NCBI GenBank assembly: GCA_035701825.1
Contig: DASSRK010000034.1
Coordinates: forward strand, 39,074-103,073
DNA from: CADEED01 sp035701825
Lineage (GTDB): Bacteria > Pseudomonadota > Gammaproteobacteria > Steroidobacterales > Steroidobacteraceae
Length of the DNA: 64,000 nt
Reading direction: 5' to 3'
Shown: positions 37,291-45,645 of the stretch, piece after piece
Numbering within the stretch: position 1 is the first letter of the stretch
Layout: each line of letters begins with the position of its first letter
Notes under the pieces: model-generated
What the model saw: only the letters and a program-made list of their open reading frames with translations
Databases searched by the model: none
Told to the model about the DNA's origin: nothing
Program-made: the position numbers and the translations under genes

Positions 37291-38502
37291 ATGACTCACA
37301 CCTCAGCACCGTCCGACGGCGCGCTCAGCGATCTGCGCGTCCTCGAACTCGGCACTCTGATCGCCGGGCCATTCTGCGGCCAATTGCTCGGAGACATGGG
37401 CGCCGAGGTCATCAAGATCGAAGCGCCCGGCCAGGGCGATCCCATGCGCCACTGGGGACCGCAGCCCCGCGGCCGGCCGTCGGTGTGGTGGCCGGTCATC
37501 GGGCGCAACAAGAAGGGTGTGACGCTCGACCTACGGCAGACCGAAGGCCAGAGCCTTTTCAAAGGCTTGGTACCGAAAGCTGACGTCGTCATCGAGAACT
37601 TTCGACCCGGCACGCTGGAGAAGTGGGGCTGCGGCTGGGAGCAGCTCTCGGCGCTCAATCCGCGGCTCATCCTGGTACGCGTCTCGGGCTATGGACAGAC
37701 CGGGCCCTACGCGCAGCGCGCGGGTTACGGCGGCATCGGCGAGGCCATGGGAGGCCTGCGCTACATCGTGGGCGAACCCGACCGCCCGCCGTCACGCGTG
37801 GGCATCAGCATCGGCGACTCGCTGGCTGCGGTGCATGCCTGCATGGGCACCCTGGCTGCCCTGCATCACCGCGAGCGCACCGGCCAGGGACAGGTGATCG
37901 ACGCGGCCATCTACGAATCGGTGCTCAACATGATGGAGTCGCTGGTCACCGAGTTCGACCAGCTGGGACACGTGCGCGAGCGTAGCGGTCCCATCCTGCC
38001 GCGCATCGCGCCCTCCAACGTCTACCCGACGCGCGATGGCATCGTGATGATCGGCGCCAACCAGGACACGGTGTTCGCGCGGCTCTGCGAGGCCATGCAG
38101 GCCGGCGAGCTCGCCGCCGATCCGCGCTACCGCGATCACCAGGCGCGCGGCGCAAACCAGCGCGAGCTGGACGAGATCATCGCCGCCTGGACCGCGACGC
38201 ACGGCACCCCGCAGCTGCTGGAGCTGCTCGAGAAGCACGGCGTGCCCTCGGGACTCATCTATCGCGCGCAGGACATGCTGGACGACCCGCACTTCCAGGC
38301 ACGCCAGGCCATCGTGTCCACGCCTCACCCGGCCTTCGGCCTGTTGCGCATGCAGAACGTCGCGCCGCGGCTGTCGGCGAGCCCAGGCTCCATTCGAACC
38401 CCGGCTCCCGAGCTCGGCCAGCACAACGCCGAGGTGTTCGGAAAGCTGTTAGGCCTTTCGGCGCAGCGCCTGGCCGAGCTCGCCGCCCGCGGCATCGTCT
38501 GA
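37291..38502 (+). CDS. Family III (CaiB/BaiF) CoA-transferase
   Basis: This is a 403-residue CoA-transferase that swaps CoA between carboxylic acids. It has LRVLELGTLIAGPFCGQLLGDMGAEVIKIEAP (cited by its core GPFCGQLLGDMGAEVIKIE), the RNKKGVTLDLR segment, ENFRPGTLEKWG, SGYGQTGPYA and the catalytic aspartate in SIGDSLAAVHA (Asp176). The substrate cannot be read from sequence. Proximity to HMG-CoA lyase suggests a dicarboxylate or hydroxymethylglutarate-type acid, like the mammalian SUGCT enzyme; this is inference. It is followed by a convergent TPR gene, with a hairpin terminator between. Confidence 0.85.
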   Translation: MTHTSAPSDGALSDLRVLELGTLIAGPFCGQLLGDMGAEVIKIEAPGQGDPMRHWGPQPRGRPSVWWPVIGRNKKGVTLDLRQTEGQSLFKGLVPKADVVIENFRPGTLEKWGCGWEQLSALNPRLILVRVSGYGQTGPYAQRAGYGGIGEAMGGLRYIVGEPDRPPSRVGISIGDSLAAVHACMGTLAALHHRERTGQGQVIDAAIYESVLNMMESLVTEFDQLGHVRERSGPILPRIAPSNVYPTRDGIVMIGANQDTVFARLCEAMQAGELAADPRYRDHQARGANQRELDEIIAAWTATHGTPQLLELLEKHGVPSGLIYRAQDMLDDPHFQARQAIVSTPHPAFGLLRMQNVAPRLSASPGSIRTPAPELGQHNAEVFGKLLGLSAQRLAELAARGIV

Positions 38503-38510
38503 CGTCCAAA

Positions 38511-38542
38511 TCAAAAGGGCCGGTCGCTCGCGCGGCCGGCCC
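38511..38542 (-). terminator. Intrinsic terminator of the TonB/TPR operon
   Basis: Read on the minus strand, GGGCCGG (38542-38536) and CCGGCCC (38523-38517) form a GC-rich stem with a 12-nt loop. TTTT (38516-38513) and then GATTT follow. It lies 24 bp after the stop of the second TPR gene, as expected for an intrinsic terminator, and may also serve the convergent CoA-transferase gene. Confidence 0.7.
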
Positions 38543-38565
38543 TCGTGTGCCTGGTGTGATTCGAA

Positions 38566-39822
38566 TCAGGCGGCGTTGAGGGCCCAGAGCTTGGCAATGC
38601 GCACCATGGTCGGATCCTTCTTGACCAACCTGAACGCCTTGGCGGCCTCGGGCTTGTTGTTGTTACGCAGCTGCGCGATGCCGAGCAGGATGTAGGCCTC
38701 GTCGGTGCGCTGCGCCTGGTTGGGCGCATCGTTGGCCGACAGGTTGCCCTTGGTGATGCCAGCCTGGATCGCCGCGATCGCCTTGGCCGGATCGCCGGCG
38801 GCGAGATACTGGGCACCGACCTTCACCAGCGCATCGCCGGAGGCCGCGGACTTCGCCGCGGTTTCGTTCGCGGCAAGCCCGGCCTTGTCGGTGGCGCATT
38901 CCTTCTTGGCCGCGGCCAGCAGGCGGGTATTCACGTCCACGTCGCGCTTCTCGACGAACACCTTGTTGGCGAAACCGGTCTCGAGGACCGACTGCGCTTC
39001 GCAGGCCAGCTTTTCTTCGATGGCGAGCTGCGCCATTTCCTTGAACTCGTCGGGACGCTTCAGCACCTTCACGTGCACGCCGAGGCGCATGAAGTTGAGC
39101 ATCTGCAGGTCGTTCAGCTGGGTCTGGCGGATCGCCTGCATGAGGTTCGACCAGTACTCAGGCTTGGGGTAGTAGGTGACCAGCTTTTCGTAGGCGCGGC
39201 TCACGCAGTTGTTGTCGCTGGCGTTCTTGCAGGCGTTGACCACCAGCACCAGCTGCTGCTCCTTGGGCTTGACGCCATTCTGGTCGAGCAGCTCGTTCAT
39301 GACGCGCGCCGCGTCCCGGTTGTTGCCGGACTGGTAGTAAGCCTGTGCCAGCGCGACCTGCATGTCGGGATCGCGCGAGAGCTTGAGCGCGCGCGAGCTG
39401 TAGTCGATGACTTTCTGGTAGTTGCGCAACCCCGCGTAGAGCCCGACCAGGTTCTTGTAGCGATCGAGCTTCTTGGCTTCCGGCATGCAGGGGGAATTGA
39501 GCCCGAGCTCGAGCTCACGCGCGGCCTCGCCGTCCTGGCGCAGGTTGTGGTACGCGTAACCGCGGATTTCCGCCATGTAGTACTGGTCGAACGCGGACTT
39601 CGGCCCCGGAACCGCTTCGGCTTCCTTGACCTTGGCCAGCACTTCATTCCACTTGCGCGCGGTCTGCGCTTCCATCGCGGCCTTCATGGGCTTGGCGATC
39701 TGCTTGCTGATCTTCTGGCCGGCACAGGCGCCCTGTGCCGCCGCGGGCGTTGCCCAGCCGGCTCCCAGGATTCCGAGTGTCGCCACCGCGATTACCAGTC
39801 CACTTCGAATTGACACGCACAT
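38566..39822 (-). CDS. Secreted tetratricopeptide-repeat protein (TonB-cluster paralogue B)
   Basis: This 418-residue exported protein has a signal peptide at residues 1 to ~29 (LVIAVATLGILGAGWATPAAAQ). The mature part is a helical-repeat solenoid with TPR-like units, for example RNYQKVIDYSSRALKLS, PDMQVALAQAYYQSGNNRDA, AIAAIQAGITKGNLS and DEAYILLGIAQLRNNNKPEAAKAF. It aligns along its length with the gene immediately upstream, including the same C-terminal block KDPTMVRIAKLW, so the two are tandem duplicates. Several Cys (CAGQ, SPCMPEAK, NACKNASDNNC, KECATD) may form disulfides. I chose ATG 39822 because it begins the signal peptide. The role is unknown; TPR proteins accompany some TonB systems as periplasmic accessory factors. 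Confidence 0.8.
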   Translation of the reverse strand: MCVSIRSGLVIAVATLGILGAGWATPAAAQGACAGQKISKQIAKPMKAAMEAQTARKWNEVLAKVKEAEAVPGPKSAFDQYYMAEIRGYAYHNLRQDGEAARELELGLNSPCMPEAKKLDRYKNLVGLYAGLRNYQKVIDYSSRALKLSRDPDMQVALAQAYYQSGNNRDAARVMNELLDQNGVKPKEQQLVLVVNACKNASDNNCVSRAYEKLVTYYPKPEYWSNLMQAIRQTQLNDLQMLNFMRLGVHVKVLKRPDEFKEMAQLAIEEKLACEAQSVLETGFANKVFVEKRDVDVNTRLLAAAKKECATDKAGLAANETAAKSAASGDALVKVGAQYLAAGDPAKAIAAIQAGITKGNLSANDAPNQAQRTDEAYILLGIAQLRNNNKPEAAKAFRLVKKDPTMVRIAKLWALNAA

Positions 39823-39878
39823 GCTCCGCGATTTCTCTAGTGACAAAACGTTTACACGATTCAGCAGGGTTGGCGGAT

Positions 39879-41177
39879 TCAGCCCGCCGCGCCCGCGGTC
39901 TTGGTCATCTGCCAAAGCTTGGAGATGCGGACCATCGTGGGATCCTTGCTGACCGTCTGGAAGGCCTTGGCGGCTTCGGCGGTATTGCCCGAGCGCACGT
40001 AGGCGATACCCAGCAGCAGTCCCGCTTCATCCGGATTCTTCACGCCGCCCTTGCCGATGCCCCGTTGCAGCGCCTCGATGGCCTTGGCGTTGTCGCCGTA
40101 GCTCAGGTACGCCGCCCCGAGCTTGACGTCCGCTTCACCCGTGGGCTTGGCGCGCGCCGAGGCGTCCTGCTTGTCGAGCGTCGACTTGTCGAGGGTCACG
40201 GCCTGCTTCGCGTCCGCCAGGATGCGGCCCGCATGTTCCTTGTCGCGTTCCGTGGTGAACACGCCCTTCTGGTTGCCCTTGTCGAGGATGCTCACGGCCT
40301 CGCCCGGCAGGCCGGCCGCCATGGCGAGCTGGGCCATCTCGATGAAGTTGGTGCCGTCGAACATCGCGTCGACGCCGTCGGCGAAGCGCCAGACATTGAG
40401 CGAAGTACTGTCGTTCTTGCTGAGACGCAGCATCGAGTCGACGAGCTGCTCCCAGTACTGCTGCTTGGGGTGCGTGACCACCAGCTTCTCGAGCAGGTCG
40501 ACGACGCAGGCGTTGTCCTTCAGGCCGATACAGGCGCTTTGCCAGATGCGCACGGTCTGCTCATCGGGCGTCTGTCCCTTCTCTTCCATCGTCTTGACGA
40601 CGTCGCTCATCACCCTGCGGGTGTTTTCGAAATCGTCCTTCACGTAGTAGGCATTACCGAGATACAGGCCAACTTCGGTGTCGCCGCCCGGCTTCCAGGC
40701 CTTCGAGCCGTACTCGACCGCCTTGTCGTAGTTCTTGTCCTGGTAGGAGAGCTGCATGATCAGCTTCTCGCGGCGGAATTTCTCTTCGCCTTCCGGCATG
40801 CAGGGTGACTGGTAGGCCGCCTCGAGATCGGTGACCGCCGGCCCGTTCTGCTTGAGATAGGCGTTGGCGATGCCGCGCAGTTCGTGGATCCAGAACTTGT
40901 CGTACTCGGTCTCCGGACCCGCCGCTTCCGCCTCCGCGACGTGGGTGAGCATGCCGTTGAAGTCCTTGGCGGCCTGCGCCTTCTGTGCGGCGCCCAGGGA
41001 CTTCTCGAGTTTCTTGGTCAGCTTGTCGGTGCCGCAAGCCGGATTGACCGCGGGCTTGGTGGCGGCCACTGCGCCGGCATCCTTTTCCTTGTCCTTGGAC
41101 TTCGCGAGAACGTCAGCGCTGCCGGCGAACAATCCGAGGGCAGCAAGGGCAACGACCAGATTCAACCGTGCAGACAC
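39879..41177 (-). CDS. Secreted tetratricopeptide-repeat protein (TonB-cluster paralogue A)
   Basis: This 432-residue exported protein has a signal peptide ending near residue 25 (LVVALAALGLFAGSADVLA) and a Lys/Asp-rich stretch after it. TPR-like helical repeats follow, for example AQAAKDFNGMLTHVAEAEAAG, VGLYLGNAYYVKDDFENTRRV, VKLGAAYLSYGDNAKAIEALQRGIGKGG and GLLLGIAYVRSGNTAEAAKAFQTV. It shares order, Cys positions (NPACGTD, SPCMPEGE, QSACIGLKDNACV) and the ending KDPTMVRISKLW with its downstream paralogue. The start is GTG 41177 with AAGGAG eight bases ahead. The strong hairpin at 41198-41224 precedes it. Function is unknown; co-location with TonB-ExbB-ExbD suggests a part in outer-membrane energised uptake. 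Confidence 0.8.
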   Translation of the reverse strand: MSARLNLVVALAALGLFAGSADVLAKSKDKEKDAGAVAATKPAVNPACGTDKLTKKLEKSLGAAQKAQAAKDFNGMLTHVAEAEAAGPETEYDKFWIHELRGIANAYLKQNGPAVTDLEAAYQSPCMPEGEEKFRREKLIMQLSYQDKNYDKAVEYGSKAWKPGGDTEVGLYLGNAYYVKDDFENTRRVMSDVVKTMEEKGQTPDEQTVRIWQSACIGLKDNACVVDLLEKLVVTHPKQQYWEQLVDSMLRLSKNDSTSLNVWRFADGVDAMFDGTNFIEMAQLAMAAGLPGEAVSILDKGNQKGVFTTERDKEHAGRILADAKQAVTLDKSTLDKQDASARAKPTGEADVKLGAAYLSYGDNAKAIEALQRGIGKGGVKNPDEAGLLLGIAYVRSGNTAEAAKAFQTVSKDPTMVRISKLWQMTKTAGAAG

Positions 41178-41197
41178 TTCGTATGCTCCTTACAAAG

Positions 41198-41224
41198 GAG
41201 CCGCGGTTTTTTAGACCGCGGCTC
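41198..41224 (-). promoter_or_regulatory. Hairpin between exbD and the TPR genes
   Basis: GAGCCGCGGT and ACCGCGGCTC form a perfect 10-bp stem with a 7-nt loop on the transcribed minus strand. CTTTGTAAGGAG, the ribosome site of the TPR gene, follows at once. There is no T tract, so it is more likely an mRNA processing or stability element setting the ratio of TPR proteins to ExbD than a full terminator. Confidence 0.5.
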
Positions 41225-41310
41225 GTGTCATCGAACCCACCGTCAAGTCATCCAGTTATTTGGAGTACCCGGTACGGCGGAAAGTTTCTCAATGCTTTCA
41301 ATGGCTTTCG

Positions 41311-41733
41311 TTAGTCGCGGAACTCCGCGGTGTTCACGAAACCCATTTTCTTCATGTGATTGCGCTGCGCGGCCGCCATCACCTGGGCGGTCACCTCGTA
41401 GCGCGACCGGCGATCCGGCCGCAGGTGAATCTCGGGCTGCGGGTCCTTGTCACGCTCCGAACGGAAGAAACTCTCCAGCTGCGGTATGCCCATGACCGGC
41501 GTTCCGTTCCAGACGATCGTGCCATCGAAGTCGATATCGATCTGGATGACCTCCGGACGCACTTGCGGCGGCGGATTGTTGGTCTGGGGCATGTCGAGTT
41601 TCGTCGCGTGCGTCATGACGGGGATCGACATGATCAGCACGATGATGAGCACCAGCATCACGTCGATGAGCGGAGTCGTGTTGATCTCCATCATCGGTGA
41701 GCCTTCGCCACCACCACCCACACTCATTGCCAT
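41311..41733 (-). CDS. exbD: Biopolymer transport protein ExbD (second copy)
   Basis: This is a 140-residue ExbD/TolR protein with one transmembrane helix carrying the proton-path aspartate (INTTPLIDVMLVLIIVLIMS, Asp about residue 24), preceded by the MAMSVGGGGEGS leader. A periplasmic domain follows (VIQIDIDFDGTIVWNGTPV, RSRYEVTAQVMAAAQRNHMKKMGFV). It shares the MAMSVGGGGE beginning with the adjacent copy. GAGGT lies nine bases upstream. It works with ExbB to energise TonB using the proton gradient. Confidence 0.93.
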   Translation of the reverse strand: MAMSVGGGGEGSPMMEINTTPLIDVMLVLIIVLIMSIPVMTHATKLDMPQTNNPPPQVRPEVIQIDIDFDGTIVWNGTPVMGIPQLESFFRSERDKDPQPEIHLRPDRRSRYEVTAQVMAAAQRNHMKKMGFVNTAEFRD

Positions 41734-41753
41734 GAAAAACTACCTCGAGAAGA

Positions 41754-42200
41754 TCAGCGGGTGACGCGGATGCTGCCGCGATCGGGTTCAGTGATGAAAC
41801 CGACCTTGACGATGCCGCCACGCTGCAGATTGAAGATGACCCGGCCGACGCCTTCCCAGCGGGCTTCCCTGTCACCACGGATGTGGAATTCCGGCTGCGG
41901 AACCTTGCGGGCCTCCGCGACGATGCGCTGGAAGAACACCTGCTTGTCCTGGATCAAGCCCGCGTTCCAGTAGATCTGGCCGGTCTTGTCCACGGAGATG
42001 GTGATGTTCTCCGGCTTCGTCTGCGTCGGAATGTTCACCGCTTTCGGAATCACGACGTTCGCCATCTTCTGGATCACGGGTACCGTGATCAGGAAGATGA
42101 TGAGCAGCACGAGCATGATGTCCACCAGCGGAGTCGTGTTGATCTCCGCGTTGAAGTTCGCGTCGTCTGCCTCACCGCCGCCGCCTACGCTCATCGCCAT
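41754..42200 (-). CDS. exbD: Biopolymer transport protein ExbD (first copy)
   Basis: This is a 148-residue ExbD/TolR protein. It begins with MAMSVGGGGEADDANF, then a transmembrane helix with the conserved Asp (INTTPLVDIMLVLLIIFLIT) and a periplasmic domain (NITISVDKTGQIYWNAGLI, RGDREARWEGVGRVIFNLQRGGI). The two tandem exbD genes, as in xanthomonads, may form a mixed dimer in the ExbB pentamer. GAGGT precedes the ATG. It starts 47 bp after exbB. Confidence 0.93.
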   Translation of the reverse strand: MAMSVGGGGEADDANFNAEINTTPLVDIMLVLLIIFLITVPVIQKMANVVIPKAVNIPTQTKPENITISVDKTGQIYWNAGLIQDKQVFFQRIVAEARKVPQPEFHIRGDREARWEGVGRVIFNLQRGGIVKVGFITEPDRGSIRVTR

Positions 42201-42247
42201 TTGCAGTTACCTCAGATGTGAAACGTAGAACCCGGGACTCCCGGGCT

Positions 42248-42967
42248 TTACTTCTTCACGCCGGCGACGGGCGCACCCTGCGACACACGGGCACCGCCCA
42301 CCAGGTAGGCATGCAGGTCGGAAGCGAAGTTGCGCAGGCTCTCGCTGATGCCCTTGTTACGGCGCAGCAGCCAGTTGTAACCCATGACCGCGGGCACCGC
42401 GACGAACAGACCGATGGCCGTCATGATCAGCGCTTCACCGACGGGGCCGGCGACCTTGTCGATCGAGGCCTGGCCGCTGACGCCGATGGCGACGAGCGCT
42501 TGCAGAATGCCCCACACCGTGCCGAACAGACCCACGAACGGGGCGGTCGAACCGACGGTGGCGAGGAACGCGAGGCCGTTGCTCATCTTGCTGTTCACGG
42601 AATCAACCGAGCGCTGCAGAGACATCGTCACCCACTCGTGCAGGTCGATGCGATCCGTCAGGCGGCCCTCGTGGTGAGCCGAGGCGCGCAGGCCGTCTTC
42701 GGCAACCGCGCGGAAGTCGTTGTCCTTCGGCAGGCGGTCCACGGCTTCCTTCAGGGAACCGGAGCTCCAGAACTGCTTCTCGACCACCTTGGCGCCCTGC
42801 TTGAGACGGCGCTGGTCCCAGAGCTTGGTGAAGATGATGTACCAGGACACGGCGGACATGATCACCAGAATGATCAGTGTGCCGCGGGTGACCGCATTGC
42901 CAGACATCCACAGGGCTGTCAGGCCATACGGGTTTTCGACAGTAACGGAATCAGCAGCGTTTTCCAT
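42248..42967 (-). CDS. exbB: MotA/TolQ/ExbB proton channel family protein (ExbB)
   Basis: This is a 239-residue inner-membrane protein with three transmembrane segments: ~23-43 (TRGTLIILVIMSAVSWYIIF), then a long cytoplasmic loop, then FLATVGSTAPFVGLFGTVWGIL (proton-channel Thr/Ser face) and ALIMTAIGLFVAVPAVMGYN. These are ExbB/TolQ hallmarks. The frame is open to 43018, but ATG 42967 has GAGGAAATC directly ahead. It forms the motor with the two ExbD proteins for the TonB encoded 60 bp upstream. Confidence 0.94.
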   Translation of the reverse strand: MENAADSVTVENPYGLTALWMSGNAVTRGTLIILVIMSAVSWYIIFTKLWDQRRLKQGAKVVEKQFWSSGSLKEAVDRLPKDNDFRAVAEDGLRASAHHEGRLTDRIDLHEWVTMSLQRSVDSVNSKMSNGLAFLATVGSTAPFVGLFGTVWGILQALVAIGVSGQASIDKVAGPVGEALIMTAIGLFVAVPAVMGYNWLLRRNKGISESLRNFASDLHAYLVGGARVSQGAPVAGVKK

Positions 42968-43027
42968 GATTTCCTCGATGACAAAAATGCGATGCGGCGC
43001 CCGTGAGCACCGCATCACCGTAAATGG

Positions 43028-43657
43028 CTAGTTGTTCTTGAGAACGAACTTGACCTTGAACTTGATGCAGGACTCCGGCAGCGCCGACCCGGCATCGGTG
43101 CCCGGGGCGTAACGCGTTGCCTTCGCGACCTTGATTGCGGCCATATCGAGGTCAGGAAAACCCGAAGTATCGGTAACCACCGGCTCGCGCAGCAATTGGC
43201 CCTTCGGACCCACGCATGCCTGGACCACCGGGGAGCCCTGCTCCTCGCGGCGAATCGATCCCGGCGGGTAGTAGTCGTCCGGGTTGGCCGGACGCGTCAT
43301 CTTCGCGGGCGTACCCGCAATGCGCGGCGGCGGCGGCGGGGCCGGCGGCGGCGGCTTGTCGGTCACGTCCTGGATGGCGGTGGACGTGGTCTCCATCGGC
43401 AGATCGATGGACACTTCCGGAGGAGGCACTTCGACCGGCGGGCGCTCCATTTCCGGCGGCGGAGGCGGCGGCGGCTCGTCCTCCTTCTTCACCTCGTCCA
43501 CGATGTCGGCCTCGATGGGAGGCGCGAGCACCTGGATGACCTTGTTGGCGAGGCCTGACGCGAGGCCCCACGCCGCAAGGATGTGAAAGCCAATGATGCA
43601 CACGGCAACGATGCCGCGGCGTGTGAAGAAACCAGAGTCTTGTACTTGGGCGGCCAT
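43028..43657 (-). CDS. tonB: TonB family energy transducer
   Basis: This is a 209-residue TonB. The N-terminal signal-anchor (RGIVAVCIIGFHILAAWGLASG, residues ~14-35) contains the His typical of TonB. A proline-rich periplasmic spacer with two Pro runs lies at ~60-112. The C-terminal TonB domain has SPVVQACVGPKGQLLREPVV and GFPDLDMAAIKVAKATRY. It links ExbB/ExbD energy to outer-membrane receptors. No TonB-dependent receptor gene is in the window. It leads the cluster tonB-exbB-exbD-exbD-TPR-TPR. Confidence 0.93.
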   Translation of the reverse strand: MAAQVQDSGFFTRRGIVAVCIIGFHILAAWGLASGLANKVIQVLAPPIEADIVDEVKKEDEPPPPPPPEMERPPVEVPPPEVSIDLPMETTSTAIQDVTDKPPPPAPPPPPRIAGTPAKMTRPANPDDYYPPGSIRREEQGSPVVQACVGPKGQLLREPVVTDTSGFPDLDMAAIKVAKATRYAPGTDAGSALPESCIKFKVKFVLKNN

Positions 43658-43842
43658 TTTTTCCCGTGGTCGCGAGTGAAAAAAACTATCGGTGCGTCAA
43701 ACGGGTGGCGGAAAGTACCCAAGCTTTCCTACCAACGCAACCGCTTGACCGCTCCGTCCCCCGGCCTGCGCGTTGTTGGCGAGCATGGCCTTCGATCATC
43801 TGAATAACGTTTTTTGCTTCGGTGCCGGTCCAAAGCCGCCGA

Positions 43843-43871
43843 ACTGTACCCGCAGCCGTAAGACCTGACAA
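43843..43871 (-). promoter_or_regulatory. Candidate sigma-70 promoter for the tonB cluster
   Basis: On the minus strand TTGTCA (43871-43866) and TACAGT (43848-43843) are separated by exactly 17 bp, a good sigma-70 fit. It lies in the 270-bp gap between ilvD and tonB and would give a leader of about 180 nt. No Fur-like box was recognised, and nothing else was found in the gap. Confidence 0.4.
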
Positions 43872-43927
43872 CAACTGTCTGTGCGACCGGCTTGGCACTA
43901 CACGGATTGTGAGCGAGGTATTCACTG

Positions 43928-45622
43928 TCAGTCGGTCACTGCACCCAGTGATGCGCTTGACACATTCCGTGCGTATTTCGCGAGCACGCCTTTCGTCGCG
44001 TAAGGCTTCGGCGCCTTCCATTTCGCACGGCGTTTCCGCAGCTCGGCCGCGCTCAGATCGATCTCGAGCGTTCGCTTCACTGCATCAATCGAGATGGCGT
44101 CGCCGTCCCGAAGCAGGCCAATCGGCCCGCCGAGCGCGGCTTCCGGAGAGATATGTCCAACCACGAAACCATGACTGCCGCCGGAGAATCTTCCGTCAGT
44201 GATCAGCGCGACCTTGTCGCCGAGGCCGCGTCCCATGATCGCGCCAGTCGGGCTCAGCATCTCGCGCATGCCAGGTCCGCCGCGCGGACCCTCGTACCGG
44301 ATCACCACGACATCGCCCGGCTTCACCCGGCCCGCGAGGATCGCCGCGGTGGCCCGTTCCTCGCCGTCGAACACGCGCGCCGCGCCGGAGAAGCGCAGGC
44401 CTTCCTTGCCGGAGATCTTCGCGACTGCGCCTTCGGGTGCGAGGTTGCCGTGCATCACCACAAGATGGCTGTCCTTCTTGATGGGATCGGAGAGAGGACG
44501 AACGATGTCCTGCCCCGGCGGATAATCGCCGACGTCGCGCAGGTTCTCCGCGAGCGTGCGGCCGGTGACGGTGAGGCAGTCCCCGTGCAGCAGCCCCGCG
44601 TCCAACAGGCGCTTCATCAATGGCTGGATTCCACCGATGGCAATGAGTTCGGACATTAAATAGCGGCCGCTGGGCCGCACGTCGGCCAGCAGCGGCACGC
44701 GCTTACCGATACGCGTGAAATCCTGTAGTCCCAATCTGACCTTGGCGGCATGCGCGATGGCCAGCAGGTGCAGCACCGCGTTGGTGCTGCCGCCGAGAGC
44801 GATGGTCACGGTGATCGCGTTCTCGAAGGCCTTCTTCGTCAGGATCCGGGATGGCGTGATACCCGCCTTCACCAGTTCGACCACGGCCTCGCCGGCGCGC
44901 CGGCAATCGTCGAGCTTGGTCTGGCCCACGGCCTCCTGGGCGGAGCTGTTGGGCAACGAAAGTCCCAGCGCCTCGATGGCCGAGGCCATGGTGTTGGCGG
45001 TGTACATGCCCCCGCAGCTCCCCGGCCCCGGGATCGCGGTGCGCTCCACCTCGAGCAACTCCTCGTCGGACACGCGGCCCGCTGCGTGCCCGCCCACCGC
45101 TTCGAACACCGCGACGATGTCGCGGCGCTTGGCGCCGGGCTTGATGGTGCCGCCGTACACGAACACAGCCGGCCGGTTCAGGCGCGCGATGGCTATCGCG
45201 CAGCCCGGAATGTTCTTGTCGCACCCGCCAATGGCCACGAACCCGTCGAAGCCCTCGGCGCCGACCACGGTCTCGATGGAATCTGCGATCACTTCCCGTG
45301 AAACGAGCGAATAACGCATTCCGGGTGAACCCATCGAAATGCCGTCGGACACCGTGATGGTGTTGAACAGCACGCCCTTGCCGCCGGCCGCGTCGGCGCC
45401 GGCCACCGCGCGGGCCGCCAGCTCGTTGATGTGCATGTTGCAGGGGGTCAGGTTGGCCCAGGTGGAGGCCACGCCGATCTGCGGCTTGTGGAAATCGCCG
45501 TCCTGGAATCCCACGGCGCGCAGCATCGCGCGGGACGGCGTCTGCTTGGCGCCGTCGACCACCAGGCGCGAGAACCTGCGCTCGTCCACCGCCTTCTGCC
45601 CTGCCTTCTTCTTGCTCATCAT
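43928..45622 (-). CDS. ilvD: Dihydroxy-acid dehydratase
   Basis: This 564-residue Fe-S enzyme dehydrates 2,3-dihydroxy-isovalerate and -methylvalerate in valine/isoleucine synthesis. The cluster cysteines are in NLTPCNMHI, IGGCDKNIPGC and GPGSCGGMYTANTM. Other landmarks are ITVSDGISMGSPGMRYSL, VALITDGRFSGGSHGFVVGHISPEA and PSRILTKKAFENAI. Length is that of the short IlvD/EDD group. The first of two adjacent ATGs has AGAGGA ahead. It is apart from the ilvC-leu operon and follows an MFS gene by 23 bp. Confidence 0.95.
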   Translation of the reverse strand: MMSKKKAGQKAVDERRFSRLVVDGAKQTPSRAMLRAVGFQDGDFHKPQIGVASTWANLTPCNMHINELAARAVAGADAAGGKGVLFNTITVSDGISMGSPGMRYSLVSREVIADSIETVVGAEGFDGFVAIGGCDKNIPGCAIAIARLNRPAVFVYGGTIKPGAKRRDIVAVFEAVGGHAAGRVSDEELLEVERTAIPGPGSCGGMYTANTMASAIEALGLSLPNSSAQEAVGQTKLDDCRRAGEAVVELVKAGITPSRILTKKAFENAITVTIALGGSTNAVLHLLAIAHAAKVRLGLQDFTRIGKRVPLLADVRPSGRYLMSELIAIGGIQPLMKRLLDAGLLHGDCLTVTGRTLAENLRDVGDYPPGQDIVRPLSDPIKKDSHLVVMHGNLAPEGAVAKISGKEGLRFSGAARVFDGEERATAAILAGRVKPGDVVVIRYEGPRGGPGMREMLSPTGAIMGRGLGDKVALITDGRFSGGSHGFVVGHISPEAALGGPIGLLRDGDAISIDAVKRTLEIDLSAAELRKRRAKWKAPKPYATKGVLAKYARNVSSASLGAVTD

Positions 45623-45645
45623 CCGTTTCCTCTAACTATTGACGA

